From NCBI GenBank assembly GCA_009773475.1, contig WSXV01000004.1:1-64000 (forward strand): a DNA stretch of 64,000 bases. Reading direction: 5' to 3'. Positions 50,587-59,657 of this stretch are shown here, piece by piece (position 1 is the stretch's first letter; each line of letters starts with the position of its first letter). The DNA comes from Desulfobulbaceae bacterium (GTDB lineage Bacteria > Desulfobacterota > Desulfobulbia > Desulfobulbales > Desulfocapsaceae). The notes under the pieces were generated by a model. The model saw only the letters and a list, made by a program, of their open reading frames with translations, was not told the DNA's origin and did no database searches. The position numbers and the translations under genes were made by a program.

Positions 50587-52155
50587 TCACGATACTCTCC
50601 GTTCGTAAAGTTTCATAAATCCGGTCATCAGCCGAGCCCCCAACTCAAGTGACACAAGAGTAAACAACATTACAAAAAACATTTTTCTAAGTGTATCAAC
50701 CGTCCCATCTGTTATTATAAGAAATACTATTAGTAAAAAAAATACGCGTGAAACAACAATAGTAGGTGTATCAATTTTAAGCAGTCGTCCCCAAACATAC
50801 CAAACAGTAAGGGCTAAGAAAGCGCCTCCAAACAGGACTCCCGGCACTCCTCCCACAAGATAGCTCCATCCTACAAAACCCGGTGCACTTGCTCCCGGAT
50901 AGTCTGCCGGAGTCCCAAACACTGATGTTGACAGATATCCTGACACTCCCCGTTCTGACCGAAGGACATCGAATATAAAACTGCCAATCGGCAGAGCCTC
51001 ATGTCCAAGCATTGAAGCAAGGACATCAACGCCGGTAAAACGATAAATAACAAAAACAAGCCCCTTACCAATGTGTATCAATGGATTATAACCCATCTCA
51101 ATAATCGATTTTACCAATGCATCCCATGCATCCAATTGTATTCGATTAACACGATAAGAACTAACGTAAGGAATACTCATAAAAACAGGTAACATCCCTA
51201 CAAAACTCCACATCAAAGTACGTAAGCGTATCTTCACTTCAGCAGAAAAGGCTAATAAAAACAATCCCAGCAATGGATAAAGCAAGGCACTTCGACTGGA
51301 ACGAAAGACAACGTCCAACCCTCCATTACCAAGGAGTAATGCTAATCCGGCAACCATTGTAATGAATGATTTGCTCCGATAGGAAATATAAATTGACAGG
51401 TACAGCATTCCCGGCAAACAAATAGTACGAAGAAAATAAACAACACCCCTGAATTTATAAGGCAAATCAATTTTAACTACACTACCCATCAGGCCAATAT
51501 TATATTGGTAAAATATTATTGCTGTGGCAATACTTAAACATGCGGCAAATATTAAAAGGACTTTCGCATAGGCAACTTCAGCCCTGGTTGTCTGCCTGAG
51601 ACTAACACGGAATTCTGAATAGGTGCCAATCGAGGCAGCAAGACAAAACCCTGCAATGCAAATTGCCGACAATGCAATCGCTCGAGCTTCTGCTGGAATT
51701 GTTGTCCAGTCATAGGGAGATAAACTGTGTACATAGGTATTTTGACACTTAAACTCCACTGGCAGACATAATGGCCCTACAGTCCCCACTTCCGCTGGTG
51801 ATGCCGGCAGCAACAGTATAAGAAAAAATTTAAGGCAATAAGAAACAAGAAAATAGCCCAAGCATAACCACAGCGGTGCCGTTACCATTGAGGGAGGGCC
51901 TAAGCGCCTCAACATCAGAATAGTCGCCAAAAGGATTAATAAAAGATTGCAGAAGTATGATAAAGCATAACCCTCAAGTTTTGATGCTGTCAGCAAATAC
52001 CCAATTGAAAATACCAGGGCAAGCACAATACTGCCGCAACGGGTAAATTTATCAGGCATGAGACAATGTTGCAGTAGCCTATGCAGCTTACCTAAAAACA
52101 CAGATTCTCCTTGGCCCCTTGAATATGTCATTACAATTTGCGGTGACGTGCTCAA
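50587..52155 (-). CDS. wzy: Wzy-like oligosaccharide repeat unit polymerase
   Basis: A 522-aa hydrophobic protein with about 10-12 membrane segments and a longer periplasmic loop near residues 115-150. Wzy proteins share little sequence, so the call rests on topology, size and its place between the flippase and transferase genes. Two short conserved-type segments, FRSSRSALLYPLLGLFLL and a Gly-rich VGGVPGVLFGGAF near the end, fit O-antigen polymerase-like proteins. It would join repeat units on the periplasmic side. The start is uncertain (52155 or 52131). Confidence 0.7.
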   Translation of the reverse strand: MSTSPQIVMTYSRGQGESVFLGKLHRLLQHCLMPDKFTRCGSIVLALVFSIGYLLTASKLEGYALSYFCNLLLILLATILMLRRLGPPSMVTAPLWLCLGYFLVSYCLKFFLILLLPASPAEVGTVGPLCLPVEFKCQNTYVHSLSPYDWTTIPAEARAIALSAICIAGFCLAASIGTYSEFRVSLRQTTRAEVAYAKVLLIFAACLSIATAIIFYQYNIGLMGSVVKIDLPYKFRGVVYFLRTICLPGMLYLSIYISYRSKSFITMVAGLALLLGNGGLDVVFRSSRSALLYPLLGLFLLAFSAEVKIRLRTLMWSFVGMLPVFMSIPYVSSYRVNRIQLDAWDALVKSIIEMGYNPLIHIGKGLVFVIYRFTGVDVLASMLGHEALPIGSFIFDVLRSERGVSGYLSTSVFGTPADYPGASAPGFVGWSYLVGGVPGVLFGGAFLALTVWYVWGRLLKIDTPTIVVSRVFFLLIVFLIITDGTVDTLRKMFFVMLFTLVSLELGARLMTGFMKLYERRVS

Positions 52156-52165
52156 AGGCTAAACA

Positions 52166-52693
52166 TTAATGAGCAATTTTTCGTCTATTTTTCTTGCGTG
52201 CGCGATTGCTCACTTTTAACTGTGTAATCGTACATTTACGATACCAAAACAGGGACTGCTTTTCATCTTCAGGCACACCAAGGCCATACTTATACATAAT
52301 TGCTAAAGAATGTTGTGCGCCGATGTCGCCACGCTCCGCACTCTCACGCAATGCAGGAAGTCCTTTAGAAAATTCCTGTGAAATCACAGTGAGGCGCTGT
52401 TTCGCAGGAAGGTATCCAGATTCAGCTGATGCTCGATACCATGTTTGGGACTGATAAATATCAGGTGACACGCCAAAACCGTACTCATACATGATGCCCA
52501 GTTGGAATTGAGCAGCAGCATCACCCTTTTCACCTATTTTAGTTAACGTATGTATTCCCAACGGGTAGTTATTTTGGTGGATTAAAGCCATTGCATAATT
52601 ATACTCTTTAGTCATACCGTTATCCCAGTTATGGAATGAGGCAGACAGAATTATTAGTGCTAATATCGCAATGACAAGAACATTTGTTCGCAT
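52166..52693 (-). CDS. Sel1-like repeat protein with N-terminal membrane anchor
   Basis: A 175-aa protein. Residues 1-20 form a signal anchor. Sel1 repeats follow: GDAAAQFQLGIMYEYGFGV with QSQTWYRASAESGYLPAK, and GDIGAQHSLAIMYKYGLGV with KQSLFWYRK. The C-terminus is strongly basic (RARKKNRRK). Sel1/TPR-like proteins act as scaffolds. It lies between wzy and a flippase gene, so it could organise the assembly machinery, but this is only positional inference. Confidence 0.82.
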   Translation of the reverse strand: MRTNVLVIAILALIILSASFHNWDNGMTKEYNYAMALIHQNNYPLGIHTLTKIGEKGDAAAQFQLGIMYEYGFGVSPDIYQSQTWYRASAESGYLPAKQRLTVISQEFSKGLPALRESAERGDIGAQHSLAIMYKYGLGVPEDEKQSLFWYRKCTITQLKVSNRARKKNRRKIAH

Positions 52694-52732
52694 TTATAAG
52701 AGTTCAATCTGGCTGCAATCGTCACATTAACT

Positions 52733-54232
52733 TTAACTAGAGAGATTACTAATTTTTTTTTGCAATTCTGCTCTTACTACAGGGGTAATCAAACATACAA
52801 CAGTCAAGATGATAATTGAGATGATACATAGGCTGGCAAGTTGCCACCCCACACCTAAATGATGCGGCATTAGCCAGCGGCAAATTCCGGCAACGGTAAC
52901 TGATGCGGCCAACGGAAATGCGACATCACTTCTATAGAAGTTCCATTTTTCAGCAATCAATAGACGTTTAAACATAAAGTGAGTACTGAACGTAAAATAT
53001 CCTATATTCAGTGCCACCCAAATCCAGGCCACTCCCATTGCCCCATACCTTGGTGCTACCACAAAAATAGCAGGAACCAGAATTATGACAGCAACAGCAT
53101 TAACGCGAATGGTCAAGCTTGTCCAGCCGTGGGCAATCTGCATTTGATAGGGGATCCACGTTAGCCCATTGAGCAAGGTTCCTAGCGCCAGAACCGTTAC
53201 CAATGGAGCGATTTCATGGGCAAGCAGGGAGTTATGGGTCCAGCAAAAGAGTACTGTTTCGCTAAAAAAAATCAGCACCATAGATGCGGTACCCATGAGA
53301 ATAACAATCAACTGCATGCTGCTATGAAATGCAGTAATTAAAGCAGACTCATCTCTACCTGATGACAATTCAGCAAATCTTGGATAATAAGCCTGCCCAA
53401 TAGGCCCGGTAAAAAAGCAGAGCGCACCAGTTAAGGCTATCGCCAGGGAGTAATAACCAAAATGTTCTAATGTTAGTATGCGCGATAAAAGGATCTTGTC
53501 AATCTGTGTTAGCAAGAGCACAAGAAAAGTGCTTCCAGAGATACCAGCAGCAAATCGCCAAACGCTTTTTAACTCGACTAATGAAAAGTGGGTGGTAGTT
53601 GGTAAATGCGGCAGGGTTTTGTATAAGACCATAGCAAATAGGGCTAAAGTAACTATTGAGATCAGGCCTTGCCAAACAAAAAAAGCTTCAACCGTTGGAG
53701 CCACCCAAATCATGACACCGACAGCGCCAAAGCCTCGCAACGTTGCCATTGCACTGGAGATTAAACTTAACAGCACCTGCCGTTGCAGGCCAATAATAGC
53801 ACTTCGATAAATGTTTTCAATAAAACGCAGAGCGGTAACCACACCCATAACTGAGAACGTCTGTGCCACAAGGCTCAAGGGCAATTTCTCAGCTTTCAAC
53901 CAATCAGATGCCAGCCAACCGGAGGCTAGCCAGATGCCTATTGCCGTCAAAAAGGCAATTACCATAGCAATCGTTTCAATCGTTCGCAATAAATCTCGAA
54001 TTGACTGTGCGCTACGCTGGCCATCTGTAAAACGTGCCATTTCACGGCCAAGCACTGGAGTCATACCCATGTCAAGGAGAGTAAGCCAGCCTTGCAAGGC
54101 AGCAAAAATTCCTATCAGCCCATAGGCTTCTATTCCGAGATACTTGATGTATGTCGGCAAAAAAACCAGCCCCATTAGGGCCGTCCAGCCTTGGCTCAAA
54201 TAATTTGCAATAACGTTTTTTTTAAGAGACAA
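52733..54232 (-). CDS. wzx: Wzx-like polysaccharide flippase (copy 1)
   Basis: A 499-aa protein with about 14 membrane segments of the MOP/MATE-like flippase superfamily. The N-terminus NVIANYLSQGWTALMGLVFLP with YLGIEAYGLIGIFAALQ is typical of RfbX/Wzx. It would flip lipid-linked repeat units to the periplasm. A second flippase gene is at 58276-59586. It precedes the Sel1 and wzy genes in the transcription direction. Confidence 0.88.
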   Translation of the reverse strand: MSLKKNVIANYLSQGWTALMGLVFLPTYIKYLGIEAYGLIGIFAALQGWLTLLDMGMTPVLGREMARFTDGQRSAQSIRDLLRTIETIAMVIAFLTAIGIWLASGWLASDWLKAEKLPLSLVAQTFSVMGVVTALRFIENIYRSAIIGLQRQVLLSLISSAMATLRGFGAVGVMIWVAPTVEAFFVWQGLISIVTLALFAMVLYKTLPHLPTTTHFSLVELKSVWRFAAGISGSTFLVLLLTQIDKILLSRILTLEHFGYYSLAIALTGALCFFTGPIGQAYYPRFAELSSGRDESALITAFHSSMQLIVILMGTASMVLIFFSETVLFCWTHNSLLAHEIAPLVTVLALGTLLNGLTWIPYQMQIAHGWTSLTIRVNAVAVIILVPAIFVVAPRYGAMGVAWIWVALNIGYFTFSTHFMFKRLLIAEKWNFYRSDVAFPLAASVTVAGICRWLMPHHLGVGWQLASLCIISIIILTVVCLITPVVRAELQKKISNLSS

Positions 54233-54282
54233 AAGAGTGAATTCTTTCTTCTTGTGAAATTGGACAGGGCTGCACCATCTCC

Positions 54283-55062
54283 CTACCGGTAATAGTATGC
54301 CATAGAAATTTCTTTATTGGAGTACAGCACAACCACATTAAACCCTAGCTCTTTAAGCAGCCTGTCGCACTTCTGCGTGTCACACATTTTATGATGGAAT
54401 TCAAAGACAATGCGAGGGTGCCGCCTGAGCAGATTGTAGTATGTCTCGATAAAAACTTCCTCTGCCCCTTCAATGTCACATTTGATCAGATCATACGTGA
54501 CTGAGGAAAGCTTCTCTTCCAGATTATAATATGCTGTTTTTACGGTCGAACTACCGCTCATTTTACCTATGACAGTGTTATACCCATAATTATATTCACT
54601 GGAGATATAGTCAAAACAGTCTTTTTTCCCCACCAATCCATGGATTACTTCACACCTCCCCAGTTTGCCCAGGTTATTCTCAAGTCTGAACATAGATTCA
54701 TCAGCTACAGCTTTTATTCCTTCAACCATAGTAATGCCGACCTGTTTCTGTGCCACCAGTTCGGGATACTGCCCCCTCAGAATATCAGCAAAGCGGTGAG
54801 CAAAAAAACCGACATTGGAACCCAGGTCAAGCAGATTGATTTGATCAGACGAGTTCACAATTGTGTCTTTTATCGCCTTATCATAGAAACCATCTACAAA
54901 TATCTCTGCAAAGGTTGAAAAATCGGCTGGCCGTCGTAACGTAACAAAAATACCTGAAGACAAGGTGTGGTTAAAACGGAAAAAGTCCCCAATTAATGCT
55001 CTAAGTCTGCTTTTAATACTTACGGGCATAAACTTTGTAAATTTTTCACTAATTGCATGCAT
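54283..55062 (-). CDS. FkbM-family methyltransferase
   Basis: A 259-aa class I methyltransferase with LLDLGSNVGFFAHRFADIL as SAM loop and the FkbM motif YDLIKCDIEGAEEVFIETY, ending with FEFHHKMCDTQKCDRLLKEL. FkbM-type enzymes O-methylate sugars or polyketides; in polysaccharide clusters they are presumed to cap or decorate the chain. It is the first of five methyltransferase-like genes in the 54283-58276 block. Confidence 0.85.
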   Translation of the reverse strand: MHAISEKFTKFMPVSIKSRLRALIGDFFRFNHTLSSGIFVTLRRPADFSTFAEIFVDGFYDKAIKDTIVNSSDQINLLDLGSNVGFFAHRFADILRGQYPELVAQKQVGITMVEGIKAVADESMFRLENNLGKLGRCEVIHGLVGKKDCFDYISSEYNYGYNTVIGKMSGSSTVKTAYYNLEEKLSSVTYDLIKCDIEGAEEVFIETYYNLLRRHPRIVFEFHHKMCDTQKCDRLLKELGFNVVVLYSNKEISMAYYYR

Positions 55063-55102
55063 TTTGCGCCCTTGTAGTATGAAATTAATTACAGATTATT
55101 CT

Positions 55103-55981
55103 CTATTCAGAGACTACTTTGACAGCCTTCAGATAAAGCACTTCCTTATCTTGCCAATACTCCGTTACAACTTCAAAACCGCATAGTTTGATAAGCGTAG
55201 TTAGTCCTTCGTAACTTGGGTGCCAAACGTGGTGATCTATGAATTTTGTAAGCCCCAAGGCCCCTAGACCTTTTCTCGCTAACACGCGAAGTCGCCTCCA
55301 TAAAGACAGTGAACCTGAAAGTCCACCTTCGATATGCAACCCCACCACCAGATAGCCAGATTTCCTAAGAACACGGTAGGATTCATGGAGTGACAGTTCG
55401 GGATTCAGGAAATGATCCATAACCGAGCGCATATGCGCCACATCGAATGTCTCGGATGCAAAAGGTAAGAATTCGGCATTACAGCATACAAAATTTACTG
55501 GCTCACGCAGAAATGGATATGCCTCAAGTAATTTAGGCTGAGATTCTAGATCATCGAAAACCCCAACAAATGGGTCACATGAGGCATACTCCTGGTCAGG
55601 AGCCAGAAAATGGCGGAGACGTCCTTGATGGCCACCAATATCCAAACACCTACCCACAATGGGGATCGCTTCATAAACTGGACGCATTCCATCAATCTCA
55701 GCTTTATAATCAACGATTCCATCATGCTTAGCAATATCAAGGGATAAAGCTTCATATGCTACCTGCCCCTCCTGCCAACGCTTCTGATCGGGCGTCGAAC
55801 TTGAGAGCAATACCTTGAAGTCATAGATGCCCCTGTTTGTGTCACAAAAATAGCGCCTACCGTAGGATGAGTGTGGCGCTGTTTTTGAATTCCAAATGAG
55901 GTTTTCTTTGCTTAAGGGGTCGACGATGATATCTTTGAACCATTTATCAATTACAACTGCAGGTGACATGCTGGAATCCAA
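55103..55981 (-). CDS. class I SAM-dependent methyltransferase
   Basis: A 292-aa protein with a Methyltransf_11 core: GRCLDIGGHQGRLRHFL (SAM loop near residue 112), FASETFDVAHMRSVMDHFLN and LHESYRVLRKSGYLVVGLHI. The N-terminal 90 residues (WFKDIIVDPLSKENLIW, then YFCDTNRGIYDF) resemble a degenerate Trm112-like domain without its cysteines. The substrate is unknown, probably a sugar. It lies in the block between the two flippases. Confidence 0.8.
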   Translation of the reverse strand: MDSSMSPAVVIDKWFKDIIVDPLSKENLIWNSKTAPHSSYGRRYFCDTNRGIYDFKVLLSSSTPDQKRWQEGQVAYEALSLDIAKHDGIVDYKAEIDGMRPVYEAIPIVGRCLDIGGHQGRLRHFLAPDQEYASCDPFVGVFDDLESQPKLLEAYPFLREPVNFVCCNAEFLPFASETFDVAHMRSVMDHFLNPELSLHESYRVLRKSGYLVVGLHIEGGLSGSLSLWRRLRVLARKGLGALGLTKFIDHHVWHPSYEGLTTLIKLCGFEVVTEYWQDKEVLYLKAVKVVSE

Positions 55982-56051
55982 TATTCGTCAAAATTAATTT
56001 CTAAATCATTTTCAACACAAATTGTCCGATCAAAATATTAATCAGATAATT

Positions 56052-56711
56052 TCAGATGCCCTTACGTAGCCAGTTTTCCCAAACAAATTTGTATTTATAG
56101 GTGGGGCTATGTGTTTTTGATAAATCGCTGCAAATCATATCCATATGTGTTGTAGCGTCAATTCCAATATCATGAAATTGAATTTGTAAATTATCAATAT
56201 TGTTTATTATGCCAGTTTCTACTAATCGAGTTAGGAGTTCATATTCGCCTCCTTCTATGTTAACCTTCATTAAATCAATGTGTTTTATTTCATTCCTGAC
56301 AAAAAAAGTTTCAACATCTTCGAATTGAATAGATTCTTTAGTATTTGTCTTTATGTGTACTGATGAGCCATCAGCATTTAATGATATAGTTTCAATCCTA
56401 CTTGTTGCGCCTAGTGCAAGATTAAAAACTTCTATATTTTGATTATTTTTGAATCGCTCATTTATGTTACAAGCAAATAATTTTACAGGTTCAAAAATTA
56501 ATATACGACAATTGTAACGGGAGTAAATATCTGATGCCCATTGGCCTTTAAATCCACCTAAATCCAGAACCAATGAACTCTGATTCAAATCATATTCATA
56601 TCTTAATTTATCATCACAATCTTCTGAGAGAAACCTCTTTAATTCTTTGTCAATCTCTTTTGGAAAAAGCAACGTAGCTCGCCTGATTATCCTTCTAATA
56701 ATTGAATCCAC
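56052..56711 (-). CDS. FkbM-family methyltransferase
   Basis: A 219-aa protein with LVLDLGGFKGQWASDIYSRY and the FkbM segment HIDLMKVNIEGGEYELL. The DNA here is clearly more AT-rich than the flanking transferase genes, which suggests separate acquisition. It lacks any N- or C-terminal extra domain. It follows the 56754-57596 gene by 42 nt. Confidence 0.82.
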   Translation of the reverse strand: MDSIIRRIIRRATLLFPKEIDKELKRFLSEDCDDKLRYEYDLNQSSLVLDLGGFKGQWASDIYSRYNCRILIFEPVKLFACNINERFKNNQNIEVFNLALGATSRIETISLNADGSSVHIKTNTKESIQFEDVETFFVRNEIKHIDLMKVNIEGGEYELLTRLVETGIINNIDNLQIQFHDIGIDATTHMDMICSDLSKTHSPTYKYKFVWENWLRKGI

Positions 56712-56753
56712 TTGAGTTAACCCTTTTCGCTGACCTCTATGAAAAAACTTTAA

Positions 56754-57596
56754 TTATAAAAACAAACGAAAGAGCTTGAATATCATTCTTTGCACTAGAT
56801 TGTAGTTTCCAGGATAACTTCTCAAAAAACTTGGTATTTGTTGACACCTTGACTCTTTTAATGAAATACCATGCCACAGCATGGTCGAGTTCCCTCGCAA
56901 AAATACGGTTCCGTCATAGCCTGCAAAAATATGCGTTACATGGTCAGTATCTATTCGAAGATTTATCGGACTGTTATCTGAGATTTGGAATAAATCAAAA
57001 AAATCTCTGTGGATAAAAATGGCGTTTAAAGGCAAGACACAAATCAATTCATAGTTTTTTTCTTTTCCAAGCCGGACTAAAGCGGACAATGACGCACCAT
57101 GATTGATGCTGGGGTCTGGCCTCTGAACAAAATCGATGTCGGTATGAATAGTCGGATTGAACTCGATGCATACAAGTTTTGGCGCATATCGATGCATTGC
57201 CTTCCACGCATGATAATCATTTCCGTCAATATCTATACTCAAAAAATCGAAATTTTCAGGAATCGACGTCCCTGCCAAGATGGTATCTAATCCGTCTGAT
57301 TCAGAGAAACCAACAAATGCATTAATTCCAATTACTTGTTTATTCTCTTCATAATTTTTCTTTAAGATATTGTATCTTTCTGAATTTCCCTCAATTGCCA
57401 CAGCATTATACCCATAATTCTCAATCAAATTTCGGGTATTGCTTAAGTGTAAACCATCCCAAGCTCCAAATTCAACGCACCACTTATCATTGGTTGGCAG
57501 GGTATCAAGTGCTTTTTTAATGATTCCATCTTCGCCTCCTTGAGAATAAATATTAGATTTAAAATCTTGAAGCCAATTTGAAGAGTCATGCATCAT
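56754..57596 (-). CDS. methyltransferase-like protein (FkbM-related)
   Basis: A 280-aa protein with a conserved opening NIYSQGGEDGIIKKAL, CVEFGAWDGLHLSNTRNLIE (SAM-loop-like) and FDFLSIDIDGNDYHAWKAM, a variant of the FkbM motif, then VCIEFNPTI. Such proteins occur in surface-polysaccharide clusters; activity has not been shown to my knowledge. AT-rich like its neighbour. The C-terminus ends in a short hydrophobic helix (MIFKLFRLFL). Confidence 0.72.
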   Translation of the reverse strand: MMHDSSNWLQDFKSNIYSQGGEDGIIKKALDTLPTNDKWCVEFGAWDGLHLSNTRNLIENYGYNAVAIEGNSERYNILKKNYEENKQVIGINAFVGFSESDGLDTILAGTSIPENFDFLSIDIDGNDYHAWKAMHRYAPKLVCIEFNPTIHTDIDFVQRPDPSINHGASLSALVRLGKEKNYELICVLPLNAIFIHRDFFDLFQISDNSPINLRIDTDHVTHIFAGYDGTVFLRGNSTMLWHGISLKESRCQQIPSFLRSYPGNYNLVQRMIFKLFRLFL

Positions 57597-57631
57597 ATCA
57601 CCTTAAATTAGTGTCTCGTTCTACAAAATGA

Positions 57632-58276
57632 TCAGGAAATGGTAATTGGAATAAGTCGAATTATGTCAGCCGAAACATCCGCACGGTAATTCCCATCCTC
57701 ACGTATCATCCTGAGCAGAACATCGAGATGAGGATAATCATTGGTACCATTAAAACAGCGAGCATCGTCGATCAAAATAATATGTTTTTTTATGTGATGT
57801 TTTAGAATAGCCTGTAATTCTAAACTGATAGGAGTATGAGCATCAGATTGATGTATAGGACCGAAACTGTAATGACCATCCAACCAGAACAATACTGGAC
57901 TATTAATTCCATTTATTAATTTAGGTAATTCTTGCCCACTATCGCCGTTAATCAATTTTACATTATGATAACGATTAAACCTAACACACGCTGTACTGTA
58001 AAGTGACTCAGACAACTCAATGCTTATGCATTTAATTCCTTTGTGAGCAATATATTCTAAGGTGTCTCCTAGATAAGTGCCTGTTTCTATAAAGCTGTCT
58101 ATAGAATATCGCGACAAATACGAGTTCACAATCCTCATTTTAATCGGACTTGGGGCAACACCGCTACAGCCAGTAGCGAACCATCGCAGAACATCCTCGG
58201 ACTTTCTTAATAAATTTATACTGTTCCAAAGACCTATCCTGAAAAGGAAATATTTAATTTGAGCTTTAGTGTCCAT
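57632..58276 (-). CDS. SAM-dependent methyltransferase-like protein
   Basis: A 214-aa protein with FIETGTYLGDTLEYIAHKG, CISIELSESLYSTACVRF and PVLFWLDGHYSFGPIHQSD. This pattern fits a group of class I methyltransferase-fold proteins in glycan clusters. ATG 58276 overlaps the second flippase stop by one base (TAATG), so the two are coupled. AT-rich. Function unproven. Confidence 0.72.
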   Translation of the reverse strand: MDTKAQIKYFLFRIGLWNSINLLRKSEDVLRWFATGCSGVAPSPIKMRIVNSYLSRYSIDSFIETGTYLGDTLEYIAHKGIKCISIELSESLYSTACVRFNRYHNVKLINGDSGQELPKLINGINSPVLFWLDGHYSFGPIHQSDAHTPISLELQAILKHHIKKHIILIDDARCFNGTNDYPHLDVLLRMIREDGNYRADVSADIIRLIPITIS

Positions 58277-59586
58277 TAATGTTCTCCTAAAATATTGCCC
58301 ACACCACTATTGGACAATGCAACCATCCATAAGAAATAGGAAATAGAGAATAAAACGCTTGCTGCCGCAATTCCTGCGGTTCCATACCAGTAGGCACCGA
58401 CAAAGTTAAATAGAAGTCCCATGAGAGCAGTAGCTATTTTCGCCGTCATCATCAAACGTGTCTTCATTTGGCTCTGCAGGTAAAGTGCAATTGTCTGTCC
58501 AGCGGCAAAAATTCCACCGGACAAAAGTATCCAAGGCAGCAGAGGGGAAACCGAAACATACTCGCTGGCAACTATAAGGCGAAACACTTGTTCATGAAGC
58601 AGCAAGGCTGCAAGAAAAACGGTTCCTGTCAATCCCAGAGTCAGCCATGTGATCCGAGTGCTCAGACTGAGGACATTGGCGTTTCTTGTTTGATCGCTTG
58701 CGTCGCCTGCCCGCTGGTAAAATATGGGAACTAGCAGTTGCATAACCATGCCGCTGGCCATTGCCATAGGGTAATATCCCAGTTGGAAGAGCACAGCATA
58801 CAATCCGACTTCGTGTGTTGTTGTAAAAAGTTTTAGAGCCCAGCGGTCAGAAACCAGCTGCAGCCATGTAAACATCCCGAAAACGGAAATCGGCCATGAA
58901 AAAGCAAAAATCTTCTCCTGCCAATTTGCAGCCTGCCTGGATGCATGTGCACCAGTTGAAATGATCTTCCTCAAAAAGAAAGATTGAGACACAAACACGA
59001 GCATGGCTGCAATGGCGTAACCAGCCATGGCTGCGGCACTTGAAGCTCCCAGCCATACAATCAGGCCAGCGGCACCCAAAAAACGTGCCCATGATTCTAA
59101 CCCCTGATGAAGAGCCACAGTGGAGCGCTGACGAGCAGCATTTTGAATCCCGCTGAGTATTGCATTGTAGCCACTGAGTGCTGCAAACACCAAAGCTGCT
59201 ATAGTAATGCCTATATATGTTATGTATCCAGCTGTCAGCAATCCTGCGCTTAACAAAAAGACTAATAGAATAATAACGGCGGTCGCTAATACCACCAACC
59301 GGCGGACAGCATACAGATATCCACCGATATCCGATTGCTCAACGGCTGGCGCATAATACCGGGTAACCCCATTACTCAGTGGCCCAAGAATAATCTGATT
59401 CACCAGTGCCGCTACAGTCATGCCCAGTGCCAGTTCTCCATATGCTTCAGGAGACATCAGGCCAGTCAGTATTCTCACACCAACCAAAGAGCCAAAAACT
59501 GCCGTCAACTGACCAATCACAATCCAAGAACCTTCCTTTGACAGCCGACGAAATTTTTCAGCGCGAGAAGCTCTTAAGCTAACCAC
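58276..59586 (-). CDS. Wzx-like polysaccharide flippase (copy 2)
   Basis: A 436-aa polytopic protein of the oligosaccharide flippase family, with about 12-13 membrane segments. The N-terminal KEGSWIVIGQLTAVFGSLVG and LMSPEAYGELALGMTVAALV are characteristic. It is shorter than and not a close copy of the 52733-54232 flippase. Two flippases in one cluster could serve two repeat types or reflect a merger of two clusters. Confidence 0.85.
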   Translation of the reverse strand: MVSLRASRAEKFRRLSKEGSWIVIGQLTAVFGSLVGVRILTGLMSPEAYGELALGMTVAALVNQIILGPLSNGVTRYYAPAVEQSDIGGYLYAVRRLVVLATAVIILLVFLLSAGLLTAGYITYIGITIAALVFAALSGYNAILSGIQNAARQRSTVALHQGLESWARFLGAAGLIVWLGASSAAAMAGYAIAAMLVFVSQSFFLRKIISTGAHASRQAANWQEKIFAFSWPISVFGMFTWLQLVSDRWALKLFTTTHEVGLYAVLFQLGYYPMAMASGMVMQLLVPIFYQRAGDASDQTRNANVLSLSTRITWLTLGLTGTVFLAALLLHEQVFRLIVASEYVSVSPLLPWILLSGGIFAAGQTIALYLQSQMKTRLMMTAKIATALMGLLFNFVGAYWYGTAGIAAASVLFSISYFLWMVALSNSGVGNILGEH

Positions 59587-59657
59587 AAGAAAACCAGGAG
59601 ATTAGCTTTGTATGGGTTGTTATTATCTGCTGTGGATGTAACATTGTTAAGGACGAC

